Below, piece after piece: positions 7,751-16,673 of a stretch of DNA of 64,000 bases. The position numbers were made by a program, and so were the translations under genes. The notes below the pieces were generated by a model that did no database searches, was not told the DNA's origin, and was given only the letters and a program-made list of their open reading frames with translations. Numbering within the stretch: position 1 is the first letter of the stretch; every line of letters starts with the position of its first letter. The stretch comes from Paenibacillus mangrovi (GTDB lineage: Bacteria; Bacillota; Bacilli; Paenibacillales; Paenibacillaceae). Location of the stretch: contig NZ_JALIRP010000009.1 in NCBI RefSeq assembly GCF_022898935.1, forward strand, positions 1 to 64,000, in the 5' to 3' direction.

Positions 7751-8236
7751 ATGTCAGCATCGGTCGCTGTCATCATGGGCAGCAAATCGGATTGGGAAAC
7801 GATGCAGCACGCTTGCAAGGTGCTGGATGAATTGAATATTCCATATGAGAAAAAAGTCGTATCCGCGCATCGTACGCCGGATCTGATGTTTACCTTTGCA
7901 GAAGAAGCGGCGGAGCGGGGCATTAAGGTCATCATCGCGGGTGCCGGCGGAGCTGCACATTTGCCAGGGATGGTCGCCGCCAAAACGGTGCTTCCCGTGA
8001 TCGGTGTACCGGTGCAGACTAAGGCACTGAACGGACTGGATTCACTGCTATCGATCGTGCAGATGCCGGGTGGAATTCCAGTAGCAACGGTGGCGATTGG
8101 CCAGGCGGGAGCGACCAATGCCGGACTGCTGGCAGCCCAAATTCTTGGAGCCGCAGATTCTGTCATTCAAAACCGGATACAGGCACGGCGGGATCATATC
8201 CGCAATGAAGTGCTGGAAAGCAGTGAATCGTTATGA
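7751..8236 (+). CDS. purE: N5-carboxyaminoimidazole ribonucleotide mutase
   Basis: 161 residues, class I PurE, converting N5-CAIR to CAIR in de novo purine synthesis. The N-terminal VAVIMGSKSDWETM motif and the later AHRTPD and AGGAAHLPGM motifs form the active site. Class I is confirmed by the purK gene next door, which makes its substrate. AGGAAAGTAGG lies upstream. First gene of purEKBCSQLFMNHD; its stop overlaps purK by 4 bases (ATGA), so the two are translationally coupled. Controlled by the PurR boxes and guanine riboswitch upstream. Confidence 0.98.
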   Translation: MSASVAVIMGSKSDWETMQHACKVLDELNIPYEKKVVSAHRTPDLMFTFAEEAAERGIKVIIAGAGGAAHLPGMVAAKTVLPVIGVPVQTKALNGLDSLLSIVQMPGGIPVATVAIGQAGATNAGLLAAQILGAADSVIQNRIQARRDHIRNEVLESSESL

Positions 8237-9420
8237 GTAAGGAACAGCAAATCAGTCAGCAGGTGAATGCAAAAACCCTCCTGCCAGGATCGACAATCGG
8301 CGTATTGGGTGGAGGACAGCTCGGACGGATGATGGCGCTCGCCGGAACGGCGATGGGGTACCGGTTCATTACGCTGGACCCGACGCCGTCGGCGCCATGC
8401 GGGCAGGTGGCACCGCAGATCGAAGCTTCCTACAGCGATGAAGCGGCGGCAAGGAAGCTGGCATTGGCATCCGATATCATTACGTATGAATTTGAAAATG
8501 TGGACGCAGGCGTCGCCGCTCTACTCGAATCTGAATCGCATGTACCGCAGGGAAGCACCCTGCTGTATACCACGCAGCATCGATTACGGGAGAAGCGGGC
8601 GATTGAAGCCGCGGGTGTGCCCGTGGCGCCATATCGTGAAATTACGGATTTACAGAGCTTGTCACAAGCAGCAGAGGAGCTTGGCCTCCCATGCGTGCTG
8701 AAAATAGCAACCGGCGGTTATGATGGAAAGGGACAAGCGGTCATCCGATCGGAAGGCGGACTGGAAGCCGCATACCGGGAATTAGCGGCTGCCGGAAGAG
8801 AGCTTGTGCTCGAGAAATTCATCTCTTTTCAGGCGGAAATTTCCGTCATTGCGTCCCGGAGCCCCAAAGGCGAAGTGAAGAGTTTTCCTGTTTCGGAAAA
8901 TATCCATGTGGATGGTATCCTTCATTTGTCGATTGTGCCGGCTAGAATAGCAGAAAGCATCCAGCGGGAAGCGCGGAAGCTGGCGGAGCGGCTGGCGGAA
9001 AGCTTGAATGTGGCAGGTCTTCTCGCCGTGGAAATGTTCGTGACAAAGGATGGAGAGCTGTACGTGAATGAAGTGGCTCCGCGTCCTCACAACTCTGGGC
9101 ATTACACGATGGAAGCATGCGCTACCTCGCAGTTTGAGCAGCATGTGCGGGCGATTTGCAATCTGCCGCTCGGAGATACCACGCTGCTGAGCCCCATCGT
9201 GATGGTGAATGTGCTCGGACAGCATTTGGAAGAGGTCGTGAAGCGGACGGGCGTACCGGACAATGCGCTTGATGAATTCGGTGTCGTGCCTAAGCTTCAT
9301 TTATATGGAAAGAATGAAAGCAAGATAGGCCGTAAAATGGGCCATATCAATCTGTTATGCAAGGACGTTCAGCATGCGCTGGACTGGATAGAACAAACTC
9401 ATATTTGGAGGCAAGGATAA
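8233..9420 (+). CDS. purK: N5-carboxyaminoimidazole ribonucleotide synthase
   Basis: 395 residues, ATP-grasp enzyme making N5-CAIR from AIR, bicarbonate and ATP, then used by PurE. The N-terminal domain has the signature IGVLGGGQLGRMMALAG. The ATP-grasp core has LKIATGGYDGKGQ and the metal-binding EVAPRPHNSGH. It begins inside the purE stop codon and ends four bases before purB. An N-terminal extension of about 18 residues (MSKEQQISQQVNAKTLLPG) precedes the usual family start. Confidence 0.98.
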   Translation: MSKEQQISQQVNAKTLLPGSTIGVLGGGQLGRMMALAGTAMGYRFITLDPTPSAPCGQVAPQIEASYSDEAAARKLALASDIITYEFENVDAGVAALLESESHVPQGSTLLYTTQHRLREKRAIEAAGVPVAPYREITDLQSLSQAAEELGLPCVLKIATGGYDGKGQAVIRSEGGLEAAYRELAAAGRELVLEKFISFQAEISVIASRSPKGEVKSFPVSENIHVDGILHLSIVPARIAESIQREARKLAERLAESLNVAGLLAVEMFVTKDGELYVNEVAPRPHNSGHYTMEACATSQFEQHVRAICNLPLGDTTLLSPIVMVNVLGQHLEEVVKRTGVPDNALDEFGVVPKLHLYGKNESKIGRKMGHINLLCKDVQHALDWIEQTHIWRQG

Positions 9421-9423
9421 TCA

Positions 9424-10719
9424 ATGATCGAACGTTACAGCAGACCGGAAATGCGGGCCATCTGGACCGAAGAGAACAAATTTAAGGCATGGCTTGAAGT
9501 GGAGCTGTGCGCATGTGAAGCTTGGGCGGAGCTCGGGGTTATTCCGAAGGAAGACACCAAGCTGCTGCGTGAGAATGCCACTTTTAATATTGATCGTATT
9601 TATGAAATTGAGAAGGAAACGCGTCATGACGTTATTGCTTTTACGCGTACCGTATCGGAAAGCCTTGGCGAGGAACGCAAATGGGTGCATTACGGCCTGA
9701 CTTCGACTGACGTGGTGGACACCGCAATGGGTTACCTGCTTCGCCAGGCCAATGAAATTATCGAACAGGATTTGATCCGTTTCATCGACATTTTGAAGGA
9801 CAAAGCCATTGCCTACAAGGATACTCCGATGATGGGCCGTACGCACGGCGTACACGCTGAACCGACTACATTCGGACTGAAAATGGCATTGTGGCATGAG
9901 GAAATGAAGCGGAATCTGGAGCGTTTCCGTCATGCGGCGAAAGGCGTGGAGTTTGGAAAAATCTCCGGCGCTGTCGGCACCTATGCGAATATCGATCCTT
10001 TTGTCGAGGAATTCGTCTGCAAAAAGCTGGGTACCAGCCCTGCACCAATTTCGACGCAAACGCTGCAGCGTGACCGTCATGCCGAATATATGGCTACACT
10101 CGCGCTGATCGCAACTTCGCTCGATAAATTTGCGACTGAAATCCGCGCCCTGCAAAAGAGTGAGGTCCGCGAAGTGGAAGAAGCTTTTGCCAAGGGTCAA
10201 AAAGGTTCGTCGGCCATGCCGCATAAACGCAATCCGATTGGCTGCGAGAACATTTCTGGTCTTTCCCGCGTGATCCGCGGACATATGGTGACAGCATACG
10301 AAGATGTAGCGCTCTGGCATGAACGCGATATCTCGCATTCCTCGGTAGAACGTATTATTTTACCTGATGCGACCATGCTGCTGAACTACATGCTGAACCG
10401 CTTCGGCAATATCGTGAAAAACTTGACGGTGTTCCCGGAAAATATGAAGCGCAACATGGGCCGCACTTTCGGGGTTCCGTTCTCCGGACGCGTAATGACC
10501 AAGTTGATCGACAAAGGCTTCAGCCGCGAGCAAGCGTACGATACAGTACAGCCGCGCGCGATGCAGGCTTGGGAAGAGCAGCGCCAATTCCGCGACATCG
10601 TGGAAGCGACGCCGGAAATTACAAACGTGCTCAGCGCGGAAGACATTGAAGATGCCTTCAATCCTTCCTGGCACCTGAAGCATGTCGACACCATTTTCAA
10701 AAAGCTGGGCCTGATTTAA
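9424..10719 (+). CDS. purB: Adenylosuccinate lyase
   Basis: 431 residues, fumarase/aspartase superfamily. It acts twice, on SAICAR (to AICAR) and on adenylosuccinate (to AMP), releasing fumarate each time. The superfamily signature loop GSSAMPHKRNPI is intact (about residues 262-273). His motifs TRTVSESLGEE, HYGLTSTDVVDTA and GRTHGVHAEPTTFG are present. Starts at ATG 9424 with GGAGGCAAGG before it, immediately after purK. An untranslated gap of about 60 bases then leads to purC. Confidence 0.98.
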   Translation: MIERYSRPEMRAIWTEENKFKAWLEVELCACEAWAELGVIPKEDTKLLRENATFNIDRIYEIEKETRHDVIAFTRTVSESLGEERKWVHYGLTSTDVVDTAMGYLLRQANEIIEQDLIRFIDILKDKAIAYKDTPMMGRTHGVHAEPTTFGLKMALWHEEMKRNLERFRHAAKGVEFGKISGAVGTYANIDPFVEEFVCKKLGTSPAPISTQTLQRDRHAEYMATLALIATSLDKFATEIRALQKSEVREVEEAFAKGQKGSSAMPHKRNPIGCENISGLSRVIRGHMVTAYEDVALWHERDISHSSVERIILPDATMLLNYMLNRFGNIVKNLTVFPENMKRNMGRTFGVPFSGRVMTKLIDKGFSREQAYDTVQPRAMQAWEEQRQFRDIVEATPEITNVLSAEDIEDAFNPSWHLKHVDTIFKKLGLI

Positions 10720-10781
10720 GCTTCAATCGCTTGATAGAGTGACTTGGGATAGATGATGAAGGAAAAATGGGGAGGATTCAC

Positions 10782-11669
10782 ATGACATCACCGGCTGTAT
10801 CCACTGCTGTGGAACTTGTTGATGCGCCGCTGCTTTACAAAGGCAAGGTACGTGAGCTGTATGATTTGGGGGAACACATGCTCATCGTCGTCACGGACCG
10901 GATTTCCGCATACGATTATGTGCTGGACCCGGCCGTTCCGGAAAAAGGAAACGTTCTGAACCGGCTCAGCGCATTCTGGTTTGAAAAGACCGGAGAGCTG
11001 ATGGACAACCATGTGGTGCATACCGATGTGGAGCGCCTCGGAGATATTGCAAAGGACAAAGCGCTTTTGAAGGACCGGATCATGGTTGTTCGCAAAGCGG
11101 AGCGCATCGATATGGAATGCGTGGTCAGAGGTTATATCACCGGAGGCGGCTGGAGACAGTATCAGGCTACTGGTGAGGTCAACGGGATCAAGCTTCCGGA
11201 AGGCATGCGTAAAAACGAGGCTTTTCTGGAGCCAATCTTCACGCCTGCGGCGAAAAACGACGTCGGCCATGACGAAGACATTTCGATGGAGCAGATGAAG
11301 ACCATGATCGGAGAGGAGCTCGCTTTGGAGCTACAGGAGAAGAGTCTTAAGCTGTACAGATTTGCCCAGGAATACTGTGCGGAGCGCGGGATTATTTTGG
11401 CGGACTGCAAGTTTGAATTTGGCATTCTGAATGGAAAAGTGATCCTGATCGATGAGATTTTCACACCGGATTCTTCCCGGTTCTGGGCTAAGGAGAACTA
11501 CGCGCTGGACATCGAAATCGACAGTATGGACAAGCAGCCTGTACGCGTATACCTGGATTCTACGACATGGGACAAGAACAGCCAGCCGGATCCACTTCCC
11601 GCAAAAGTGGTGGAGGAAACGAAACGACGTTATTTGGATATCTACCACAGATTGACCGAGCAGGCCTAA
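10782..11669 (+). CDS. purC: SAICAR synthase
   Basis: 295 residues, making SAICAR from CAIR, aspartate and ATP. The conserved motifs LYKGKVRELYDLG, DRISAYDYVLDPAVPEKGNVL and VVRGYITGGGW are in place, as are the later ILADCKFEFG and DEIFTPDSSRFW. It belongs to the longer, about 290-residue form rather than the 240-residue form of Bacillus subtilis. ATG 10782 is preceded by GGGGAGGA. It is followed by an unusually long gap (234 bases) before purS. Confidence 0.97.
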   Translation: MTSPAVSTAVELVDAPLLYKGKVRELYDLGEHMLIVVTDRISAYDYVLDPAVPEKGNVLNRLSAFWFEKTGELMDNHVVHTDVERLGDIAKDKALLKDRIMVVRKAERIDMECVVRGYITGGGWRQYQATGEVNGIKLPEGMRKNEAFLEPIFTPAAKNDVGHDEDISMEQMKTMIGEELALELQEKSLKLYRFAQEYCAERGIILADCKFEFGILNGKVILIDEIFTPDSSRFWAKENYALDIEIDSMDKQPVRVYLDSTTWDKNSQPDPLPAKVVEETKRRYLDIYHRLTEQA

Positions 11670-11903
11670 GGGTTTCAGAGGTTTGATTCATTATTTCTAT
11701 GAATTGCAGTTTTAATTTTCAAATCAGAATTGGTGTCTGAAACGATCAAAAGCAGCGGAGGGGACGGAATCGTTCTGAAGAAGCAACAGCGATCGGAAGA
11801 ACGATCCGTAACCGGAGCGGCCTCTATGCACGCATCAAAGCACTTATCATTGAAACTAAATTATAAGCTCATTCTATCTAACCTGAGGAGGAACCAGAGG
11901 AAT
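11670..11903 (+). other. Long purC-purS gap with a hairpin
   Basis: 234 bases with no recognisable protein lie inside an otherwise tight operon. GGAATCGTTCT (11766-11776) pairs with AGAACGATCC (11798-11807) with one bulge. CCTCT (11821-11825) could pair with AGAGG of the purS ribosome binding site (11896-11900). The purS frame is open for another 58 codons upstream, but nothing in it resembles PurS and there is no better start. Confidence 0.45.
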
Positions 11904-12149
11904 ATGTTGAAAGCTACGGTCTATGTCACAATTAAGCAGGGCGTACTTGATCCGCAAGGAGTGGCGGTGCAAGGAGCGCTGCATTCGATGGGTTTTCAGG
12001 AAGTTGAAAGTGTGCGCATCGGCAAATATATGGAGCTGAGCCTGAACACGGATGACCGTGCAGAGGCGGAGCGCCAAGTCAAACAGATGTGTGAAAAGCT
12101 TTTGGCAAACACGGTGGTTGAGGATTACCGTTACGAATTGGAGGGCTAA
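11904..12149 (+). CDS. purS: Phosphoribosylformylglycinamidine synthase subunit PurS
   Basis: 81 residues, the small structural subunit that holds PurQ and PurL together in the FGAM synthase complex of Gram-positive bacteria. The sequence MLKATVYVTIKQGVLDPQG and the end VEDYRYELEG are typical. ATG 11904 is chosen because AGAGG stands in front and because this gives the usual family length. The open frame continues upstream but with no PurS-like sequence. It is five bases from purQ. Confidence 0.97.
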   Translation: MLKATVYVTIKQGVLDPQGVAVQGALHSMGFQEVESVRIGKYMELSLNTDDRAEAERQVKQMCEKLLANTVVEDYRYELEG

Positions 12150-12154
12150 CATCC

Positions 12155-12844
12155 ATGAAATTTGCAGTTCTCGTCTTTCCCGGCTCCAACTGTGATATTG
12201 ACTGCTATAAAGCAGTAGAAGAAGCAGTTGGAGAGCCTGTCGATTACGTGTGGCATACCGCTACCGATCTTTCCGCATATGACTGCATTCTGGTTCCAGG
12301 CGGATTTTCATATGGCGACTATTTGCGCTGCGGGGCGATTTCCCGTTTTGCGCCGGTCATGAATGAAGTGGCCAAAGCTGCAGAAGAAGGCAAATATATT
12401 CTTGGCATCTGCAACGGTTTTCAGATTTTGACGGAAGCGGGGCTCCTGCCTGGAGCGCTCCTGCGCAACACGTCCATGAAGTTCCGTTGCCATGATACGG
12501 TGCTTAAGGTCGTTAATAACCAAACACCGTTTACCAATGATTTTGATCTGAACGAAGAGATCGTCATCCCGATTGCACATGGCGAAGGCAATTACTATTG
12601 CGATCAAGAAACGCTGAAGCAGCTTCAGGAGAATAACCAGATCGTATTTATGTATAAAGACAACCCGAACGGCTCCCTGGCCGATATTGCAGGCATCTCG
12701 AATGAGCAGGGAAATGTCATTGGCATGATGCCGCATCCGGAGCGGGCGGTAAGTGATTTGCTCGGCTCTGCAGACGGAAAACGCATGTTTACATCAATCC
12801 TGAAGGCTTGGAGGGATACCCATGGCACAGCAAGTGTCCGCTAA
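12155..12844 (+). CDS. purQ: FGAM synthase, glutaminase subunit PurQ
   Basis: 229 residues, class I glutamine amidotransferase domain that supplies ammonia to PurL. The nucleophile Cys is in ILGICNGFQIL. The His and Glu of the triad are in MMPHPERAV near the C-terminus. The N-terminus FAVLVFPGSNCDID is family-typical. It overlaps purL by 23 bases, which suggests translational coupling and equal amounts of the two subunits. Confidence 0.98.
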   Translation: MKFAVLVFPGSNCDIDCYKAVEEAVGEPVDYVWHTATDLSAYDCILVPGGFSYGDYLRCGAISRFAPVMNEVAKAAEEGKYILGICNGFQILTEAGLLPGALLRNTSMKFRCHDTVLKVVNNQTPFTNDFDLNEEIVIPIAHGEGNYYCDQETLKQLQENNQIVFMYKDNPNGSLADIAGISNEQGNVIGMMPHPERAVSDLLGSADGKRMFTSILKAWRDTHGTASVR

Positions 12845-15065
12845 GGAACCGACCGCACAGCAGATTGCGGAGCAGAAGATTTATCAGCAGTTTGGCGTAT
12901 CGGACAGTGAATATGAACTGATTTGCTCGTTTATGGGACGTCAGCCTAATTATACAGAGATCGGCGTATTCAGCGTTATGTGGTCCGAGCACTGCGCATA
13001 CAAAAACTCGAAGCCGCTGCTGCACCGCTTCCCGACCAGCGGACCGCGTGTCCTGATGGGTCCTGGCGAAGGCGCGGGCATCGTCGATATCGGCGACAAC
13101 CAGGCCGTCGTTTTCAAAATCGAGAGCCATAACCACCCTTCAGCGGTAGAGCCTTACCAAGGCGCAGCGACCGGAGTCGGCGGCATTATCCGCGACATTT
13201 TTTCCATGGGCGCAAGACCTGTGGCCCTGCTCAACTCGCTTCGTTTCGGCAAGTTGGAGAGCGACCGCGTGAAATATCTGTTTGAGCATGTCGTATCGGG
13301 CATCGCGGGCTACGGCAACTGCATCGGCATTCCGACCGTGGCAGGCGAAGTGATGTTCGACAACAGCTACGATGGCAATCCGCTCGTCAATGCGATGTGC
13401 GTAGGTCTCATTGATCATGATAAAATCCAGCGTGGCGTCGCCAAAGGCGTCGGCAATCCTGTGTTCTATGTCGGACCTCCTACCGGACGGGACGGAATTC
13501 ACGGTGCAACCTTTGCTTCGGTTGAGCTGAGTGAAGAGTCGGAAGCGAAGAAAACCGCCGTTCAGGTCGGCGATCCATTCATGGAAAAACTCGTGATGGA
13601 ATCCTGTCTGGAGCTTATCGATTCCGGTATCGTTCTGGGTATTCAGGATATGGGCGCAGCGGGTCTGACCTGCTCCAGTGCCGAAATGGCGAGCAAGGCG
13701 GGCAATGGCCTCGAGCTGTATCTGGACCAAGTACCGCAGCGTGAAGAAGGCATGACGCCTTATGAGATGATGCTGTCCGAATCGCAGGAACGCATGCTGT
13801 TCGTCGTTGAACCGAAGGATGAAGCTCAGGCGATGGAAATCTTCGAACGCTGGGGCGTGATCTGCGCCAAAGTCGGCAAGGTAACAGACGATGGCCGCCT
13901 GAAGCTGTTACATCACGGTGAACTGGTTGGCGACATGCCGGTGCAGGCGCTGGTGGACGAATGCCCTGTGTACGAAAAGCCTTCCAGCGTTCCGGCTTAT
14001 TACGTGGAGAACGAAAACGTGGATACCCAGCGCTATGAGGAAGTAACGGATCTGGGCGGCGCTCTGAAAAAAGTGCTTGCATCTCCTACCGTAGCCAGCA
14101 AAGCATGGGTATACAATCAATATGATCATATGGTTCGCACCAGTACGGCGGTACGCCCCGGCTCGGACGCGGCGGTGATTACCATTCACGGTACACGCAA
14201 AGGCCTCGCGATGACCACGGACTGCAACGGACGTTATGTATATCTCGATCCGGAGGTTGGCGGCAAAATTGCTGTCAGCGAAGCGGCGCGCAATATCGTC
14301 TGTACCGGTGCAGAGCCGCTGGCGATCACGGACAACCTGAACTTCGGCAGTCCGGAGAAGCCAGATATTTTCTGGCAAATGGAACAGGCGGTAGACGGCA
14401 TGGCAGAAGCCTGCCGCGTGCTGGATACGCCGGTCATCGGCGGCAATGTCAGCCTGTACAATGAAAACGCAAGCGGAGCGATTTATCCGACTCCGGTTGT
14501 TGGTATGGTCGGCCTGCTGCATGATACGGATCACATCACGACACAAGGCTTCAAACAGGAAGGCGACGTGATCTTCCTGCTCGGTACTACCCGCGCCGAA
14601 CTCGGCGGCAGTGAGTTCCAATATGCGGTTCATGGTGTAACGGAAGGCCGCCCGCCGCAGCTTGATCTGGATACTGAGAAAAAACTGCTTGCAGGTGTAC
14701 TCGGCGCGATCCAAGGCGGTCTGGTTAATTCCGCGCATGACCTGTCCGAAGGCGGCCTCGCGGTCGCACTGGCCGAGTCCTGCATCAGCGGTTTGATCGG
14801 CGCCCATGTAACGCTTAGCTCTGAGCTCCGCAATGATCTGGCGCTCTTCAGCGAATCGCAATCGCGCATCCTGCTGTCTACATCGAAGAAGCAAGCGGAC
14901 AAGCTGCAGGCGTATCTATCGGAACAGGGCGTTCCAGTAACGCTGATCGGTTCTGTGGGCGGAGAAAGTCTGGTGGTAGAGATCAACGACGCGCCGGCTT
15001 TGAATGAAACGGTTGAAGGACTGCGTCAGGTGTGGGAGGATGCGATTCCATGTCTCATGAAATAG
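12822..15065 (+). CDS. purL: FGAM synthase, synthetase subunit PurL
   Basis: 747 residues, the small (Gram-positive) form of PurL, which amidates FGAR to FGAM using ATP and ammonia from PurQ. Motifs visible are MWSEHCAYKNSKPLL, GPGEGAGIVDIG, KIESHNHPSAVEPYQGAATG and the PurM-like second half (GGNVSLYNEN, SAHDLSEGGLAVALAES). It starts inside purQ, and its last 16 bases overlap the start of purF. Confidence 0.98.
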   Translation: MAQQVSAKEPTAQQIAEQKIYQQFGVSDSEYELICSFMGRQPNYTEIGVFSVMWSEHCAYKNSKPLLHRFPTSGPRVLMGPGEGAGIVDIGDNQAVVFKIESHNHPSAVEPYQGAATGVGGIIRDIFSMGARPVALLNSLRFGKLESDRVKYLFEHVVSGIAGYGNCIGIPTVAGEVMFDNSYDGNPLVNAMCVGLIDHDKIQRGVAKGVGNPVFYVGPPTGRDGIHGATFASVELSEESEAKKTAVQVGDPFMEKLVMESCLELIDSGIVLGIQDMGAAGLTCSSAEMASKAGNGLELYLDQVPQREEGMTPYEMMLSESQERMLFVVEPKDEAQAMEIFERWGVICAKVGKVTDDGRLKLLHHGELVGDMPVQALVDECPVYEKPSSVPAYYVENENVDTQRYEEVTDLGGALKKVLASPTVASKAWVYNQYDHMVRTSTAVRPGSDAAVITIHGTRKGLAMTTDCNGRYVYLDPEVGGKIAVSEAARNIVCTGAEPLAITDNLNFGSPEKPDIFWQMEQAVDGMAEACRVLDTPVIGGNVSLYNENASGAIYPTPVVGMVGLLHDTDHITTQGFKQEGDVIFLLGTTRAELGGSEFQYAVHGVTEGRPPQLDLDTEKKLLAGVLGAIQGGLVNSAHDLSEGGLAVALAESCISGLIGAHVTLSSELRNDLALFSESQSRILLSTSKKQADKLQAYLSEQGVPVTLIGSVGGESLVVEINDAPALNETVEGLRQVWEDAIPCLMK

Positions 15066-16531
15066 CACCGCAAACGCTGTGGACCGGAGACTATTACAAT
15101 GAAGGGGCCGGTAAGGAAGGCCTCTTTGACAAACTGAAGGAAGAGTGCGGTGTCTTCGGCGTTTTCGGACATCCGGATGCCTCATCTCTATCTTATTATG
15201 GGCTTCACGCCTTGCAGCACCGTGGGGAAGAGAGTGCAGGGATTTGCGTCAGCGACGGCGAGGAATTCCGTTACCACCGCGGCATGGGTTTGGTGAAGGA
15301 AGTATTCGACAAGGATATGCTGTCGTCTCTTAGCGGCTCCATTTCCATTGGACATGTGCGTTATTCTACCAGCGGCGATAGCAAGCTGACGAATGCCCAG
15401 CCGCTTATATTCAAGTACCGTGCAGGCGATCTCGCGGTTGCCACCAACGGTAATATCGTAAATGCACCGAAGATCCGGCGCGAGCTGGAGGAGAGCGGGT
15501 CGATTTTTCAAACGACAAGCGATACCGAGGTCATTGCCCATCTGATTGCCCGTTCATCCAAAGATCTGGTTGAAGCAGCCAAAGATGCGTTTAACCGGAT
15601 TGTCGGCGGCTATGCGTTCCTAATTATGACCAATGAGAAGCTGCTGGTGGCCTCCGATCCACATGGTCTTCGTCCACTCAGTATGGCGAAGCTTGGAGAT
15701 GCTTATATCTTTGCTTCCGAGACCTGCGCTTTTGAAACGATCGGCGCGGAATTTGTGCGCGACATCGAGCCGGGCGAGCTACTAGTGCTGGATCGTGAAG
15801 GACTGCATGAAGGCCGGTTTGATGAGAAAAAGCATCGCAAAGCGCTTTGCGCGATGGAGTATATTTATTTTGCCCGTCCGGACAGCGACATGAACGGCTC
15901 GAATCAGCATGCGGCACGCAAGCGTATGGGCAGCCGTATGGCTCTGGAATCGTTTGTGGATGCGGATATTGTGACTGGTGTTCCGGATTCCAGTATCTCG
16001 GCGGCGATCGGTTATGCTGAACAGACCGGCATTCCGTACGAGCTGGGGCTGATTAAGAACAAATACACCGGTCGTACCTTTATCCAGCCTAGCCAGGAGC
16101 TGCGCGAGCAAGGCGTGAAGATGAAGCTGAGCGCGGTTCGCCGCGTGGTGGAAGGACAACGTGTGGTCATGATTGACGACTCCATCGTGCGGGGCACGAC
16201 CTCCCGCCGGATCGTCAACCTGCTCCGCGAAGCGGGAGCAACGGAAGTGCATGTACGGATTACATCGCCGCCGTTCAAAAATCCTTGCTTCTATGGCATC
16301 GACACGCCGGATCGGCGCGAGCTGATTGCTTCGTCACGATCCATCGAAGAAATTTGTCGTGAGATTAATGCGGATTCGCTGGCTTTTCTAAGTCCTGAAG
16401 GCTTAATCACAGCCATTGCAGGTCACAACGCGGAGGATCATAAGGGCGGTCTATGCATGGCTTGCTTCGATAACGATTACCCAACGCGTTTGGACTTTGA
16501 CGGAGAAGAGAAGTTCGGCTGCAGCTGTTAA
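15050..16531 (+). CDS. purF: Amidophosphoribosyltransferase
   Basis: 493 residues, first committed step of purine synthesis (PRPP plus glutamine to phosphoribosylamine). The N-terminal nucleophile is Cys33 in EECGVFGVFGH, exposed after removal of a 32-residue propeptide, clearly longer than the 11 residues of Bacillus subtilis. The PRPP loop is VVMIDDSIVRGTTSRRIV. Cys residues for the 4Fe-4S cluster are in the C-terminal part (CMACFDND and FGCSC). ATG 15050 follows GGGAGGA. It overlaps purL. A 142-base AT-rich gap follows. Confidence 0.97.
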   Translation: MSHEIAPQTLWTGDYYNEGAGKEGLFDKLKEECGVFGVFGHPDASSLSYYGLHALQHRGEESAGICVSDGEEFRYHRGMGLVKEVFDKDMLSSLSGSISIGHVRYSTSGDSKLTNAQPLIFKYRAGDLAVATNGNIVNAPKIRRELEESGSIFQTTSDTEVIAHLIARSSKDLVEAAKDAFNRIVGGYAFLIMTNEKLLVASDPHGLRPLSMAKLGDAYIFASETCAFETIGAEFVRDIEPGELLVLDREGLHEGRFDEKKHRKALCAMEYIYFARPDSDMNGSNQHAARKRMGSRMALESFVDADIVTGVPDSSISAAIGYAEQTGIPYELGLIKNKYTGRTFIQPSQELREQGVKMKLSAVRRVVEGQRVVMIDDSIVRGTTSRRIVNLLREAGATEVHVRITSPPFKNPCFYGIDTPDRRELIASSRSIEEICREINADSLAFLSPEGLITAIAGHNAEDHKGGLCMACFDNDYPTRLDFDGEEKFGCSC

Positions 16532-16673
16532 AAACTCCATTTAAGTGTTCTTTTAAGGATCCATTTATACTCATAGTTAAATATATAAAATATTTATTAG
16601 GTTGCGGATTGGTGGGTTATGGGGATCCGTTCCAATTCGATTTATGGATAAAACTTAGCTGAAGGGAAGTGTC

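Noticed and set aside
11730..11903. 58-codon N-terminal extension of PurS
   Set aside because: The extension has no PurS similarity, and the start at 11904 has a ribosome binding site and gives the usual length.
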